Shown: piece by piece, positions 1-11,740 of the stretch
Layout of the letters: each line of letters starts with the position of its first letter
Position numbering within the stretch: the first letter of the stretch is position 1
Assembly: GCF_021347895.1 (NCBI RefSeq)
Contig: NC_067113.1
Coordinates: forward strand, 8,165,489 to 8,229,488
DNA: 64,000 bases
Direction: 5' to 3'
DNA from: Acanthochromis polyacanthus
Lineage: Eukaryota; Chordata; Actinopteri; Pomacentridae
The notes under the pieces: generated by a model
What the model was told of the DNA's origin: nothing
Seen by the model: the letters and a program-made list of their open reading frames with translations, nothing else
Databases searched by the model: none
Translations under genes and position numbers: made by a program

Positions 1-3000
1 TAAGTTCCACCAGATTTAATGTATCACTAAACTTGTTTGGCATATTTGTAAGCAAGTTGAAATGTTTTGTACCACCAGCACGTGGTGGTAGGCTTGAAGA
101 AATGTGGTCATAGGTTAGTGGTAAAATACATTCATCATCAGTCATCATCAACAACATGCTTTGCATGTTGAAAAATCTTTTGAATAAAACAACAGTAAAT
201 AATGAATGTTATTATACTGTACATTATGATAACAAGAGAGATGGAAACTACACAGGACTTGTTCATCTGTATCAGATAAATAAATAAATAATTAAAGTTA
301 AGAAATATTGCCACATGTAAACACTGTACACTATCTGTACCAGTCACTGCATGTGCTATGATGTTTTCCATTTGCCTTGTCATCGCACGACATGTAGTTA
401 TAAGGAGTGAGTCCCTCTACTCAATTTTAACTTAAACTTACTCATTTAGATATTATTTTAATGTTGTAAAATGACACACAAAAAGTTTAAAATGTGCGTG
501 ACACAAAATGTGCCTGAAGTGGTGTCCTTTTTGATGCAATTACACATTATCTACGCTGTAGCAAATCCAGTCCCTGCATGGACGGCATGCTGTTGGTCAC
601 AGCGGCTGACAGTTTGCTAAAGCCCCCATGCTCATTTACTACCGTTGATACTGCTGTACTTGCGTATGAATATCGAAAATTCAAAAACTGTCTGTGCGAC
701 GAGACAGAGATACTGTTTCAAAGTTTTTAGTCATGTTGTCATCTTGGAAAGATTCAGTCATCTCTATAGCACACCGCTTCACCAGAGGGGTTTCTTTGCT
801 TTAGCGAGCTCAAGGGTAACAACATAAGACGCCTTGAGAGCTGACTCCTGTACAGTGGGGCTTTTGGTGAAAAGGCTCTGCTGTTGGTGAATTTTCCCTT
901 TGAGGTCAGTGACGATAACGGCTATAGCAGCTCCGTGCATTTTTATATTTGTCTTTGTGAGTGGTGTTGTAGTGGCGACTTAAATTGAAATCTTTCATGG
1001 ATGATGTTGTTTCAAGACGCACTAAACACATTGGTTTGACTTTGAACTCTGTGAAGAGATAATCTGTTTCTTATTTTGCCTGAAACATGCTGTTTTCCTG
1101 GTCAAGTTTCCATTTTGGCGTGGACATCTCTGTTACTCAGAGTTGTTCATCCCTGATCTAAAGGGTGTGCTAAAAGTAGGCATTCACTTAGTAGGTAAGA
1201 TTTCGGTAAATCACCCACAGAAGCTGTACTTTTGAGTTTATTTCTTATGCACAAAATTGCCTGGCATGAAGGTGGGAGAGTGTTAAAGGCTCCTGTACCT
1301 GTTCGGCATTTTCACACTTCCAATACTGCTTTAGTATTCACTTTCTTTACTCTTGATTTAATTTGTTTGTCATTGCTCACAATCCCTTTACAAAATAAAC
1401 AAACAAACATAAAAATCAAAACCAAAATTGTAAGAAACAGCTTAATAGCATTTCAAAAACATGAATAAGAGATATGGAATACTGCTTTGGAATTATTTTT
1501 TGGATAAATTACATCTAAAACGTGAAACAAATAGTGAAACAACTGTCAGCCTACTTTTGGCCCACTCTATATAAATTTGAAGTTCTTCATTTCAGTAAGT
1601 CTCCTTGGGCTGCAAACCGTACCGCTCAATTCATATTTATTGTTCAGATGTGACCTATTAGTTTGGCTGTTCCATTGTTTTTTAGTGAAATATAGCCAAA
1701 ATCAGACTGCAGTGTGAATACAGTCCTGAACTGACCTGAAAGACATCACACTTTGTCATAGCAAAGTAATCACAGACTCCACTGAAGTTTCAAATTTGTG
1801 AGCATTGGAATGAGGAGAAAGAGAGCCAAGTTTTTAATGTCTGTTTGTAGAGCAATGGCTGCCACCTCCTTTTGTGTGTGTGTGTGTGTGTGTGCGGGGT
1901 CAGAGCCAGAAATAGTTCGATTGTGATGTGAATGGCTCCACTGAACCACATTTCAACCAAAACACCAGTTAAACGTTGCTATACAAGACACTAGTGGTGC
2001 AAAAGCTGCATGAATTCTGACAGTTGTCCAGAAGTCACATTGCAAAAATAAATAAATAAAAAAATCAGACCTGCAGCTGGTTCAGGAACACATTTGAAAT
2101 TTGTTCAGATATGAATGGCAGAGATCAGATTCCATGTGACTTGTGGTGTGAAACAAACTGATCCAACAGCTCATATTTGGCCACTCTTGCCTGCAGTCTG
2201 AATGCATCCCTCGACTTTGCAGAGGACCTTCTGTTTACCTGATTACACATACAGAATACAACTTACATGAGTAACACGCTGCCTTTGACTTGTGAAAGCA
2301 CTTCGCGGTGCTTCTTTGAATATCTACTTCCATTCATGCAGTTCAAGTTTGAAACAATGTCATTAAATCTCATAAACCAAAATGAGAAATAAGGCCTGCG
2401 TGTATACATTACCATATGGTTAGAGGCAGACAGAATAGCAGTCTGCCTTATGCGCTGCTTGGAAGATGGAGTTTGGCAAACATGAGCACGCTGTTCCAAA
2501 TTAAAGAGAATTTTCAAACAGTTGAGTTGGTTCAGAAAAGTCTGCAGCAGAGCTCAGGTCAAAAGAGAATGAGATGAAAACACAACTTCGCCCACACTGC
2601 TTCACGTGTACTCCAGGCAGCCTTCTTATTTATTACCTACCTTGCATGAATCTGAATTCATGGGTTTTTCATACCTTGATGAGGAAAAAGGTAGCATACG
2701 GAGTCAATCTCCATGAAGACTAATGTGTTCCATTACTCTACCTGACTGTGGCCACTTTTCGAAGCCGTGAGAATTAAATTTTCGGTTATTTAGGCAATCA
2801 TAGAAGTCACAGTCTGACATTTGGCAGGTCAAACTGTTCATGAAAAGGTGAGGCAGAGTTTAGTCATTAGTCTCATTGTGCTAATTAACACTGCTGTCCC
2901 AAAATGTTGTAAGTGTGCTTTCCTTTCTCTGTTCTGCTTTTAGGAAGCACTTCTGTGAGTCTGATTCAGCATTACTAGTGACATGCTAACTATCAGGCAA

Positions 3001-6000
3001 AAGTCAGGCTCAACCCCTGCAGTGCAGTGATTAATGTGAGTGTTGGTCATGCAGAGGGCTCAGTGGACCGGAGCTAAAAGGCTGACATTTTTCAAGTTCA
3101 CTACCCAGGGAATTGCCACTTATCAAATACTTACCCCCTGCACCTGTGAGCATGGACTGCAAGAGATGGCCACCTCCAAACTCTTATTACAGCTGTCAAC
3201 AGGAAACTCTGCAAATCTTCAACACTTTCTGTACAAAATTGTCCTTTTTTTCAATTTTCTTCGAAAGCCTTATTTCTTTTTTAACTCGGCAGGTCCGTGT
3301 GTTTGATTTATGGAACTGAAAGGAAAAATGTCATGTGGTGGGAATGCTAAAGGAAGCAGGACTCTCGCCTCTGTGTTGTAAAATGCACGGCTCGGCTGCG
3401 TGAGACTCGACGCACCCTTCCTCAATCATTGCAGACGCGTGTTGTGCATACACGGGAGCAAAAGCAGACAAAAGATAAAAATGGCTGTTAAGCTGTGAGG
3501 AAAGAGCAAGAGAGGTGGATTGACAACTCCTGAGGAATGCGTTGGGACTTTTCAAACATCCATCTCTGTTTCTGCTGCGACCAACTTTTGGAACGCCGAT
3601 GAGACACGCTGAAAGTAGATGATTTGGCGATGAAGTACGGTGACACCGGCTGAGAGGGTCGCTGGTTGTGAGAACTCAGCTGCTGATTTATGAGGTTTAC
3701 TGCATGCCGTGAAAAGTGGTGCTCGAGGGGGGGAAGGGTCTTTGTAAGAACTTATCTGTCTGTAATTTATCACGCTGCCACTCCCCCCACCGACCTTTTT
3801 CCGTGGACTGACCTGTGAGCTGGGTACCAAACATGCTCCATCTCAAATGGACACCATAGCTGGAGAGCGCACTTGAGGCATGTGGCATTGTAGGTAATGA
3901 ATATCCAGCCTTTGGTTCATTTTGCTCCATAAGGACTAAAAAGTGGGGATGAGTGATCAATCAGAAAGTAATTAAGCTTGCCTTGGCGGTCTGGTAAATG
4001 AGTTTCAAAGTGCATGCTTACGACCAGCAATACAGCAATAGCTGGTAACAGAGATCAGTTGGTCTCGCTCCCTACAAGCCTCAGCTCCCTCCCTCTCTTC
4101 AGTCTGCCCTGTTCCCAATGAATCCATCTAAATCACATTTATGTACATAAATATCAGTTTGTCAAAATCAATTTAGCGTTACCAAAATGGAACTCAAGCT
4201 AAAATGTTTAATTTTGTTACTTAAAAATCCACTTTCCTAACATTACCAGGGTTTTTAATCAATTATTAATAACTCCAGATATTGTCTTGTTTCAGTGAAT
4301 GGTTATACTATTTCCACACTTCATTTGCCTCTGCGTCCAAATGATCAAACTCCTATTTAGCCACGCTTTAGCTGGTCTCACAGGCTCACCTCGACTGAGG
4401 CAATTACCTAGGAGAATCTGCAGTATTGATGCACAATATCATGCATAGAGATGGAGCGGCCGGTGAAACGTTGTACCTGCGGCTCAGCACTTGTCACTAC
4501 AGTAATGCAGATTAGGTATTGAATGGCGTTCAGAGTGTCTGTGTCACAGTTTCTCCGGTTCTTTCCCTCTCTGTATCGTCCTTTTTCAGTCCCTCCCACA
4601 CCATTTATGATTCCTCACCTTGTCTCACTATGAATAAAACAGCTTGTCTTGAATAATGTGCTCAGATATCGGAGAGAATGCACGATGAATAAAGAAAAAA
4701 AAGTTTTGCACCGATGTGCCTCTGACTTTTCTTCTTCTCCACCAGGTTATAGCACAGGATGTAAAGTGACTGAAGATCGTACTCATCTATTTTATCTCAT
4801 ACCTATAGGTTGGAATGACAGATAGATGTGTGAGGCAGTGGAATCTAAAACTGAAGAAAAGAAGAAAAAGAATTGATAATGCAGCCTTAACTTCAGGTTT
4901 GGATCACAAACCTTGAAATACTATTTCTATCAAGAGTGTTGCACACAAAGGAAGAGTAGAAGAACTCATCACAAGCCAACCACCAGTGTCTTGTCCAATC
5001 ATGGTAATACAGTGCAAATTAAGGAAGCAAGAAAAAGAAGAATAGAGAAGAAGAATGGCCTCTGCAAAGGACACTTCCATTATTGGGAAGTAATTATGCA
5101 GAAACAAGGCAGGGATCAATCAATAAAAAATATATTAACAATTCCCTTACTACCAGTGCATAGAGCCTATCAATTAACCCCCAAGAAACAGAACAGGTTG
5201 CTTCTGGAGCAGGGAAGAAAAAAATAATTGTGTGTAAAGTTGAAATATTCTGTTAATAATAAATTACAATCATTGAGATATTTCTTGTGGATTAAACACT
5301 TCCTAATGTGCAATCAACACACTGCTACTGCTGCTGCTGCTGGGGGAAGTAGCAGCAGAAATAGCCATGACAATGAAGATGGGATTACATCACGCGCTAA
5401 TACCGTATATCGATGGGGTGGTAATAATAAAGGCTGTGTGAGTAAAAGCATAACTGCAGTGCAGAGCTCCCAGTGGAGCAACTCTCCTGTTGACAGGAGT
5501 CACTGTACGCAGGTGTGTAATCATCTACATTTTCATACAAATGTTTCTGTTGTCTGTTGTTTTCTATGACGCTGTAGTGGTTCTCACTATAACCAGTTCA
5601 TGGATGTGTGCTACTCCTTTATGAGAGAAATCCTTTGATGCACAGGAAGTGTAGTTAGTGGTTTAACACTTACATAAATAGAGGAGGAGGTCAGCATGTG
5701 TAGCCACCATGTTTTTTTTTTCTTTGTTTTTCCTTAAATCCCAAATTCAGTCATTATTTTTGCATCCACAGTAGAATCCCAGCTTTGAGTCTCGTCCTGG
5801 TTTTGATTATATTAATGGATGCGTGGCAAATCTTGTTTTTCAGATCCTGATTAACCTGATTCTAACAGCATCCACATTTCTCATATTCTGTGCACAGCCG
5901 TGTCTTGATTTCTCACCGCGTTCTGACCAACAAAGAATGTTCAGAAACCTGGACACAGTGTTTCCATGCTACAGTATCCCAAGGCCAGGATTTGGGGTTG

Positions 6001-6350
6001 GCACGGCAACTTCAGGTTCATCTCTGAGTGTTCAGGGTTACGAAAGTGGTTCACTTCTTACCAGAGTACATCGCTATGGTAACTTATTCTGAACACCCAG
6101 CCAGCCTCAGAGCAGCATTGTTGGAGATAACGGACCAGTAGGGTGGAAAGGCACCACCTACTCAATCAATGCCCCTGGAAAATAGCATCACCATTCCTGT
6201 AGGATCTTGTGAAGCTTCATGTGTGAACAGTGGATGGTCTCTGAGTGGGCAAGAGTTCTTAAAAATTGTTTAAGCATTTTCTTTACTTGACGAGCAAAGA
6301 TATGAGAGATATTCTAAGTAAGGGAACTCCAGTCTACTTTGTTTAATTTA
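1..6350. other. Non-coding DNA, no recognised gene
   Basis: I see no coding exon, RNA gene or clear mobile element here. Open frames are short (under 115 codons), lack recognisable motifs and are scattered over both strands. Base composition is AT-rich with small homopolymer runs. A short GT microsatellite is listed separately. The stretch around 5880-6180 reads like an old degraded repeat, but I cannot name it. Confidence 0.6.
1873..1894. repeat. (TG)11 microsatellite
   Basis: An uninterrupted run of 11 TG dinucleotides in otherwise unremarkable DNA. Confidence 0.9.
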
Positions 6351-6714
6351 TGGATCATTCCAGAATTGGAGGACATTTGGGCTTCAAAAATTTGAAATTG
6401 AAAAATAAACCTTCTGTTTTGCAAATTTCTGCTCCATATTCATCAATAATAGGTAATAAAATATCAAAGGCTTGATTGGCTCAGCTTACACATCAATGGT
6501 ACTATTTTAATTCCATGTTTTGTTTTTTGCTAACCCTATACTAATCACAGAAACAGGGTTGCTAATACATGCTAATGTTAGCTTGTTCTCAGGAGTAGAA
6601 TCGAAATATTTCTCGAGCTGTTGCTGCTGACCAAAATGACAAACTTACTGATGGAAAACAGTCTAGAAAAAATTGTGTTATCCTGATAATATGCATAACA
6701 GGGTTGCATTAGAT

Positions 6715-6928
6715 CAGGGGTGTCAAGATCCGTTCCTGGAGGGCCACTATCCTGCATGTTTTAGATGTTTCCCTCTTCCAACACACCTGATTCAAATGAT
6801 CAGGCTCGTTATCAGGCTTCTGCTGAGCTTGATGATAAGCTGATCATTTGAATCAGGTGTGTTGGAAGAGGGAAACATCTAAAACATGCAGGATAGTGGC
6901 CCTCCAGGAACTGAGTTTGACACCCCTG
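6715..6928. mobile_element. Palindromic hAT-type MITE with 8-bp TSD
   Basis: The 214-bp unit is almost a perfect palindrome: the left half, from CAGGGGTGTCAA, reappears as its reverse complement ending in TTGACACCCCTG. The 8-bp direct repeat CATTAGAT flanks it at 6707-6714 and 6929-6936. Ends of CAGGG type plus an 8-bp TSD are typical of the hAT superfamily. It has no coding capacity. As single-stranded DNA or RNA it would form one long hairpin. Confidence 0.85.
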
Positions 6929-6938
6929 CATTAGATAG

Positions 6939-7343
6939 TGTGACGGCCACAGGACTTGGGGTCAGTATGTTTGTTTTCCTGTGTCCTGTCTCTGCTTTCT
7001 ATTTTAGATCCTGGCCTGCCTGCCCCTCCCTCCTCTCACCTCTGCTGTTCAGCAGAGCCGCAGATCCTTCTGCCTGCCCCTCCCTTTCATTATTCAGGAT
7101 TGGCTTCACCTGCTGGGGGCCTTTAAAAGCAGGTTGAATCAAAGATGGCTTTTTTTTTCCCCCTCCCGCATGGCGGGTGCCTGCCAGGCACTCTTCTTGA
7201 TTTTGGTTTGGATTTGATTATGTTGGGTTTAGCCTGGGTTATTTCTTGGTTGAGTTCTTTATTAAATTAATTTTATTATTTAAAAGTTGTCACTGTGTCG
7301 ACCTTCCTTTTTTGTTATGCTCTACAACAAGCTGGGCATAACA
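6939..7343 (+). mobile_element. Probable solo LTR (405 bp)
   Basis: The unit starts TGTGACGGCC and ends GGCATAACA, the TG...CA ends expected of an LTR. A 4-bp direct repeat ATAG lies on each side (6935-6938 and 7344-7347). A possible TATA-like TTTAAAAG (about 7122) and an AT-rich polyadenylation-like stretch (about 7260-7285) suit an LTR read on the plus strand. No internal gag/pol sequence is attached, so it is probably a recombination-derived solo LTR. It begins only two bases beyond the TSD of the neighbouring MITE. Confidence 0.6.
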
Positions 7344-7618
7344 ATAGAGTGAGACATTCATTCAAGCCTAACAATGAAAACATGAAAAACAGAAGAGAGG
7401 ACATAGTTTTGCTGTCTTTGGCATTTTAGGGGAACTCCAGACTTATTTGGTATTTTAGAAAAACATTTTCAAACATTCTTTTCTCCCATTTTTTTTAAAG
7501 ATTTAGTCTCAGGATGAGTACATTTGCACAACAACTGCATATTTTAGTATTTTGCACATGGATTATTTGAAATTTGATGGGTGGGACATAAAATGTCCTC
7601 CAGTTCTGGAATGATCCA

Positions 7619-8760
7619 CATGTCTTGTGGACAGCTGAGAGAATAAGACTTGAATAAGACTAAACTTGTCTGACATGCCACAAGAATAGGCTACATCCAA
7701 GCAATACATTTAATGGACCGCATTGTTGTAATTATAGTCCCATTTAGTCATTCCTTAATGAAGGGGAAGTGCTATAGTAAGCCTATTAACTTCTGCATCC
7801 ACACAGTCATCATGTTTTTTGCCAGCTTTCTTTCCTGCTTTGGCTGCAGCAGCTGTGTTGCTTTTAGCTTGGATTATATTTTTAAACATCAAATATTGGT
7901 TTAGGATTATAGTTTGTTGTTCTTAGGAGAAATATCAGCACTCGACCTGTCCAAGTATAGTCATCTGATGCCAGCTTCATGTAACTGCTGGACCTGACTG
8001 TGGTGTTTAGGTTTAGTAAAGCCAGATATCAAAAGCAAATCTTCAGCATAGTGAACTTGCTTCATAGTACGGCCGCGTGTTTCAATTTAAATTCTCCAGG
8101 TAATTAACATCAGTCATTACCCACATTTCTAGAACTAGGATATGATGCCAACATGTCCAAAAGGTAACCAGGAAACTCCAAAACAGCCAATCATAACCAG
8201 GATACTTTTATGCACATAAATGGACTTCATTTGCTGCAAGGTTTCCTTCTCATTTGTTTTTCACATTCCCATGACAGTACTTGATTGCTCCACTCACACT
8301 CCCCCGCTTGGCTCATTTTTAGATTAGCCAGGAGTTAGGCAGAGTCGGGTACTGACTAGACGATGATGAGAGAAAGGCAGGACCAAACTCAAAGCTGTTT
8401 AGGATGGGCGATGTCACAGAGGATCCATCTATCTTTTTAAATAGTCTTTTAAACTGCTACAGTTTAACCAGAATGCCTGAACCGAACTGACGCCTGTTTC
8501 AGAGTCCGTTAAAGAGTGGCTATCACACCAATGAAGACCTCCTCTATCTTCTCGCAGGCTCAGTAGGCTCCTATCAACACGTTTATTGAAGTTTCATCTT
8601 CACTTAATGGCAGTGGAGCTGCGATTTTGCTCTTATAAAGGAGCTGGTTGAGTGTAACTTAATTAACTTCTGGATGAGAGACTTGACTTGGAGTCTTGTT
8701 TGTTTGTTTGTATTATTAAGGTACTCTATTAGCTTTATTAGCAATAGCCATTCTTCCTGG
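7619..8760. other. Non-coding spacer, nothing recognised
   Basis: I recognise no gene, repeat family or RNA in this stretch. Open frames are short and without motifs. Confidence 0.55.
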
Positions 8761-8764
8761 GCTC

Positions 8765-9545
8765 TTCATGATTTCATTTGTGACAACACCAAAACTGCAA
8801 CATGTACACATAATGCATACAAATCAGAATTACAAAATACATAAACAATGCATACAAGAATACACACATACAATACAAATGACACACATGTACACAACTC
8901 ATGCTGAACCATAAAGCATGCAACACACAATACTCCCACATTGAATAATCATAAAAATAGATTTTGTTCTTCTTCAAAGATGCCATGACCCAACAATAAT
9001 AATGATTAAAGAATAATCTACCTCAGAAACTAAGCATGATTTCAGTCTCCTGAACAATGAAACATAATGTAAAGTACTTAAAAAACATTGACTGAACTAT
9101 TGTTTTTCTAACTGTTAGATTTAAGCAGGCCTTATTACAATAAAAGAAATACAATATGATCATCAGCTTCTTCAAGTTCTTAATGTTTTGTTTAAAAGAC
9201 AATTTTTCATCCACCCAAATACCCAGGTATTTGTAGTAGGAAACCATTTCAGTGGGATCGCCACCTGAAGTGCAAATACTGGTGTTACTTTTTAAGTTAC
9301 AATAAGATTTGGACAAAATAAGATATTTACTTTTGTTAGAATTAAAGACCAGTTTTAGACCAGACAGAGACGCCTGAAGCTGTTTACAAGCAGTTTGGAG
9401 ATCATCACTGACTTGATTTGGAGAAGAAGCAACTGAATACATCACAGTATCATCTGCGTACAGGTACAGTTTTGCTTCAAGAATATCTTTCCAAGATCAT
9501 TTATAAAAATGAAGAGTTCATTTGCAAAAACGGATAACTCCGTTT
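8765..9545 (-). pseudogene. LINE reverse-transcriptase fragment, C-terminal half (L2/Rex1-like)
   Basis: Read on the minus strand from about 9545 downward, the sequence encodes FINDLG, then after a frameshift YLYADDTVMYS, which contains the YADD catalytic motif of reverse transcriptase. It continues with LKLVFNSNKSKYL and YYKYLGIWVDEKLSFK, as expected for the palm and thumb of L2/Rex1-type non-LTR elements, and runs open to 9023. The lower-coordinate part to about 8765 is probably its remaining C-terminus and 3' region. The N-terminal half of the reverse transcriptase and the endonuclease are missing here. A matching N-terminal half of the same type lies on the same strand at 18597-18900. Confidence 0.75.
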
Positions 9546-9692
9546 TGATAATTTTTCAGAAAACTTTTCTTTGATGTGATATAGAATAAGAGATTAGAAT
9601 GACTTTTTCAAAAAGCCAATAAACATTTTCATAGACCATTATACAACCTTAATAATGAGACAAAGTCTGCTGTGTTTGAATGATTTGTGGCC

Positions 9693-11579
9693 TCAGTTGT
9701 TATGCAGTGAAAACACAAGTTTCTTCGTCAGGTTGGACGTTACAACAGGCATCTGCTTCACTTTACCAGGTTGGTGGGGAATCTTTTCTGTCAGGGCTCC
9801 CTCCTCACCCCCGTCCTTCCCACCGGACATCCCAAATACCCCTTTTCCCCATCTGTTTCCTCTTCCTCTCATGCTCCCCTCTCTCTCTCTCTGTCCCTCA
9901 GTTTCTGTCTGTCTCCTCAGTCTCCCATCCGCTCCTCTACCCCTGTCTTCCCCTACAGCTCGACGCCTGAGTGGAGTTCGGCTTCCCAGCTGACTCCACT
10001 CAGGCAATCAACCACCTCTACGGCTCCCAGACAGCTGAGGGACATCTCATTGATTATCACCTCAGCAATAAGAACCGGCTCATCCTTCCACTCCCTGCCA
10101 GATTGTTGAACAAGACTTGCCAGTCAGTTCTCTCTCTAGCCCTCCAGAGTTGGTTGTGTTTCTGACAGTTTCTAACTGGGTTTTCTCTTCTGCCTTCGCC
10201 AGACCCAGCTGTCCGGGATCCCAGCCGACCTGTTTCCCCTCTAGATCTCCTCAGACAATTCGGCACCGGTTTCCCCCTTTGTCAGACCCCCGTTCCTGCC
10301 TGGACCCCTCCCTGAAACCCCAGACCGGCTCCCGCCCCGTTTCCCCACCTGCCTCCAACCGCCAGGGTTTCTCCCGCTCCACCTGCGGCACTCCGTCCCC
10401 TCATTCGGACCAAGGTGACCACCAATCCCCGGCTCCAGAACCCTCCTGTCCAACCTTCCTTCCACCTGCCGTCTCTCCACTGCCTGGTTCCCTCACCACC
10501 TCATATCCACTCTGTACAATAAAACCTTCTCAATTCCATCTTCCCTGGTTGTGTGGCTCTCTGCCCAGGTCCGCCAGCAAGATCCGTGACATTTTCTGAG
10601 CCACATCTTACTTCACATGTTGCAGGATGGTCAGTAAATCCTCACCTCTCAGACAGCGCTCCTTCAGCTGCTGACACACAGACTGGATAAACCAGTTCCC
10701 ATCTGTTTTGTGTCTAAATGCTAAAAAACCTTCAGCAGCGGCGATGGCAACCAGAACATCTGCTTCCAAAGGGATGGAACCACCACCACAGTTATCTTCC
10801 GCCGGATCCACACTCTGACATCCTTGACTGGCCTGGATCAGGAACACTTTGGGCTTCCCTTTGAGGGCCGACTGCTCGGTCGCCCTGAAGGTTCTGGTGA
10901 TGTGTTTAATGATGAGAGGAATCTTGTTAGTCCCCAAAACTGCACCTTTCACTCCGTGACTGAGAACACAGCAGATAAAGGCATCGCCATGATTAACAAG
11001 CTGCTGAGGTTCAGTGAATCCAGCACCAGACCACTCCTCCACTCTGAACTCCTGTGGCAGAGCAGGGTCGGTCAGAGAGGAAAACCAGGTCAGCATTTGC
11101 TCCATCTGCTCCTTGATTTGGTTTTTACACATCAGCACTCTGAAGCCCAGCTCACTGAACACCTCTGCCAAACTTTGAGCATCTTTGTCTGATCCTCTTT
11201 TGACTGGGAAGCTCGTGAAGTCCACATTGTTTATGATCAGACAGAGGCTGACCGGCTGGCTGTTCAGTGGATAAACTGCATCCATCTTTGGCGTCTTGCT
11301 CAGGATGTTGCTCAGGTCAGGAAACGTTCCTTTAATTTCCTCGTCAATTTGCAGGAGATCCAGAAAGTCTTGGCAGGTGTCTTCTCCTTTATTCATGATT
11401 TTATCCACAAGCTGAGCAACACGTGCCTCCACATTTTCTCTGATGCTTTTCAGATTGTTGTATTCTCATGGAGTTATCAGATCTTTCTCAAAGACCTTGT
11501 CGAGTATAAACCTGTCATCTCCAAATAAAATCCTTTGAATGCCTGTTTTCTTGTGCCTCAGTGTGTCTTTGGCAGACAT
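9693..11579 (-). pseudogene. CARD-caspase pseudogene, caspase-8-like, intronless, catalytic Cys replaced by Ser
   Basis: On the minus strand an ATG at 11579 opens a CARD-like N-terminus that meets a TGA at codon 38 (11466-11468). The frame then continues for 274 codons. Counting from that ATG, the caspase fold shows KRGSDKDAQSL (substrate-pocket Arg region), CVLSHG with the catalytic His near codon 208, and IQASQG where active caspases have QACQG or QACRG. The codon at 10827-10829 is AGT (Ser), so the nucleophile is lost at codon 251. FRHKTDGNWFIQ and LRGEDLLTIL mark the small subunit and most resemble caspase-8. A TAA follows at codon 324. Beyond it lie DVAQK, a solo LTR (9789-10591), a one-base frameshift, and KQMPVVTSNLTKKLVF ending in TGA at 9693. 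CARD to C-terminus is uninterrupted by introns, although vertebrate caspase-8 genes are split, so I infer a retrocopy. No poly(A) tail is visible. It cannot be an active protease as it stands. Confidence 0.85.
9789..10591 (+). mobile_element. Solo LTR (803 bp) inside the caspase pseudogene
   Basis: The unit begins TGTCAGGGCT and ends GATCCGTGACA, with short inverted TGTCA/TGACA ends. It is flanked by the 5-bp direct repeat TTTTC at 9784-9788 and 10592-10596, as for Ty3/Gypsy-type or retroviral-type integration. The sequence is C-rich with an AATAAA near 10520, close to the 3' end, which fixes the plus orientation. No gag/pol sequence is present. Taking it out with one TTTTC copy joins two parts of the caspase C-terminal coding sequence. 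Confidence 0.85.
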
Positions 11580-11740
11580 GTTGAAGCCAGCCAGATGCCG
11601 GACCGAATCCAGTAACCCCACCGACGTACCCGTCGGGCGTGGTTTTCTCTTGTAGTGCTTGGAGGAGATTTTAACTGTATTCCTGATCCCAATGCTGATC
11701 AGTCCCCTCCTAAAGAGAGGCGATCTCAGAAAAGTACCAA

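Larger units (their letters stand above)
6351..7618. mobile_element. DNA element bounded by 28-bp inverted repeats
   Basis: The left end (6351-6378) begins TGGATCATTCCAGAA. The right end (7591-7618) is its reverse complement with one mismatch in 28 positions, which is the signature of a cut-and-paste DNA transposon or MITE. No transposase frame is visible inside, so it would be non-autonomous. I could not define a target-site duplication or assign a superfamily. The element has since been invaded by a palindromic hAT MITE and a solo LTR, which together make up about half its length. Confidence 0.6.

Noticed and set aside
9655..10599. Several C/S/P-rich open frames on the plus strand as proteins
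   Set aside because: They are the translation of a C-rich solo LTR and show no domain.
10602..10612. GTAAGA after the caspase frame as a splice donor
   Set aside because: The coding sequence continues directly past it (DVAQK...), so it looks like an in-frame stop in an intronless copy, not an intron boundary.
10608..11432. The 274-codon caspase frame as an intact functional gene
   Set aside because: It begins at a GTG within a longer coding sequence. A stop interrupts the CARD, the nucleophile is Ser, and the C-terminus is split by a stop, an LTR and a frameshift.
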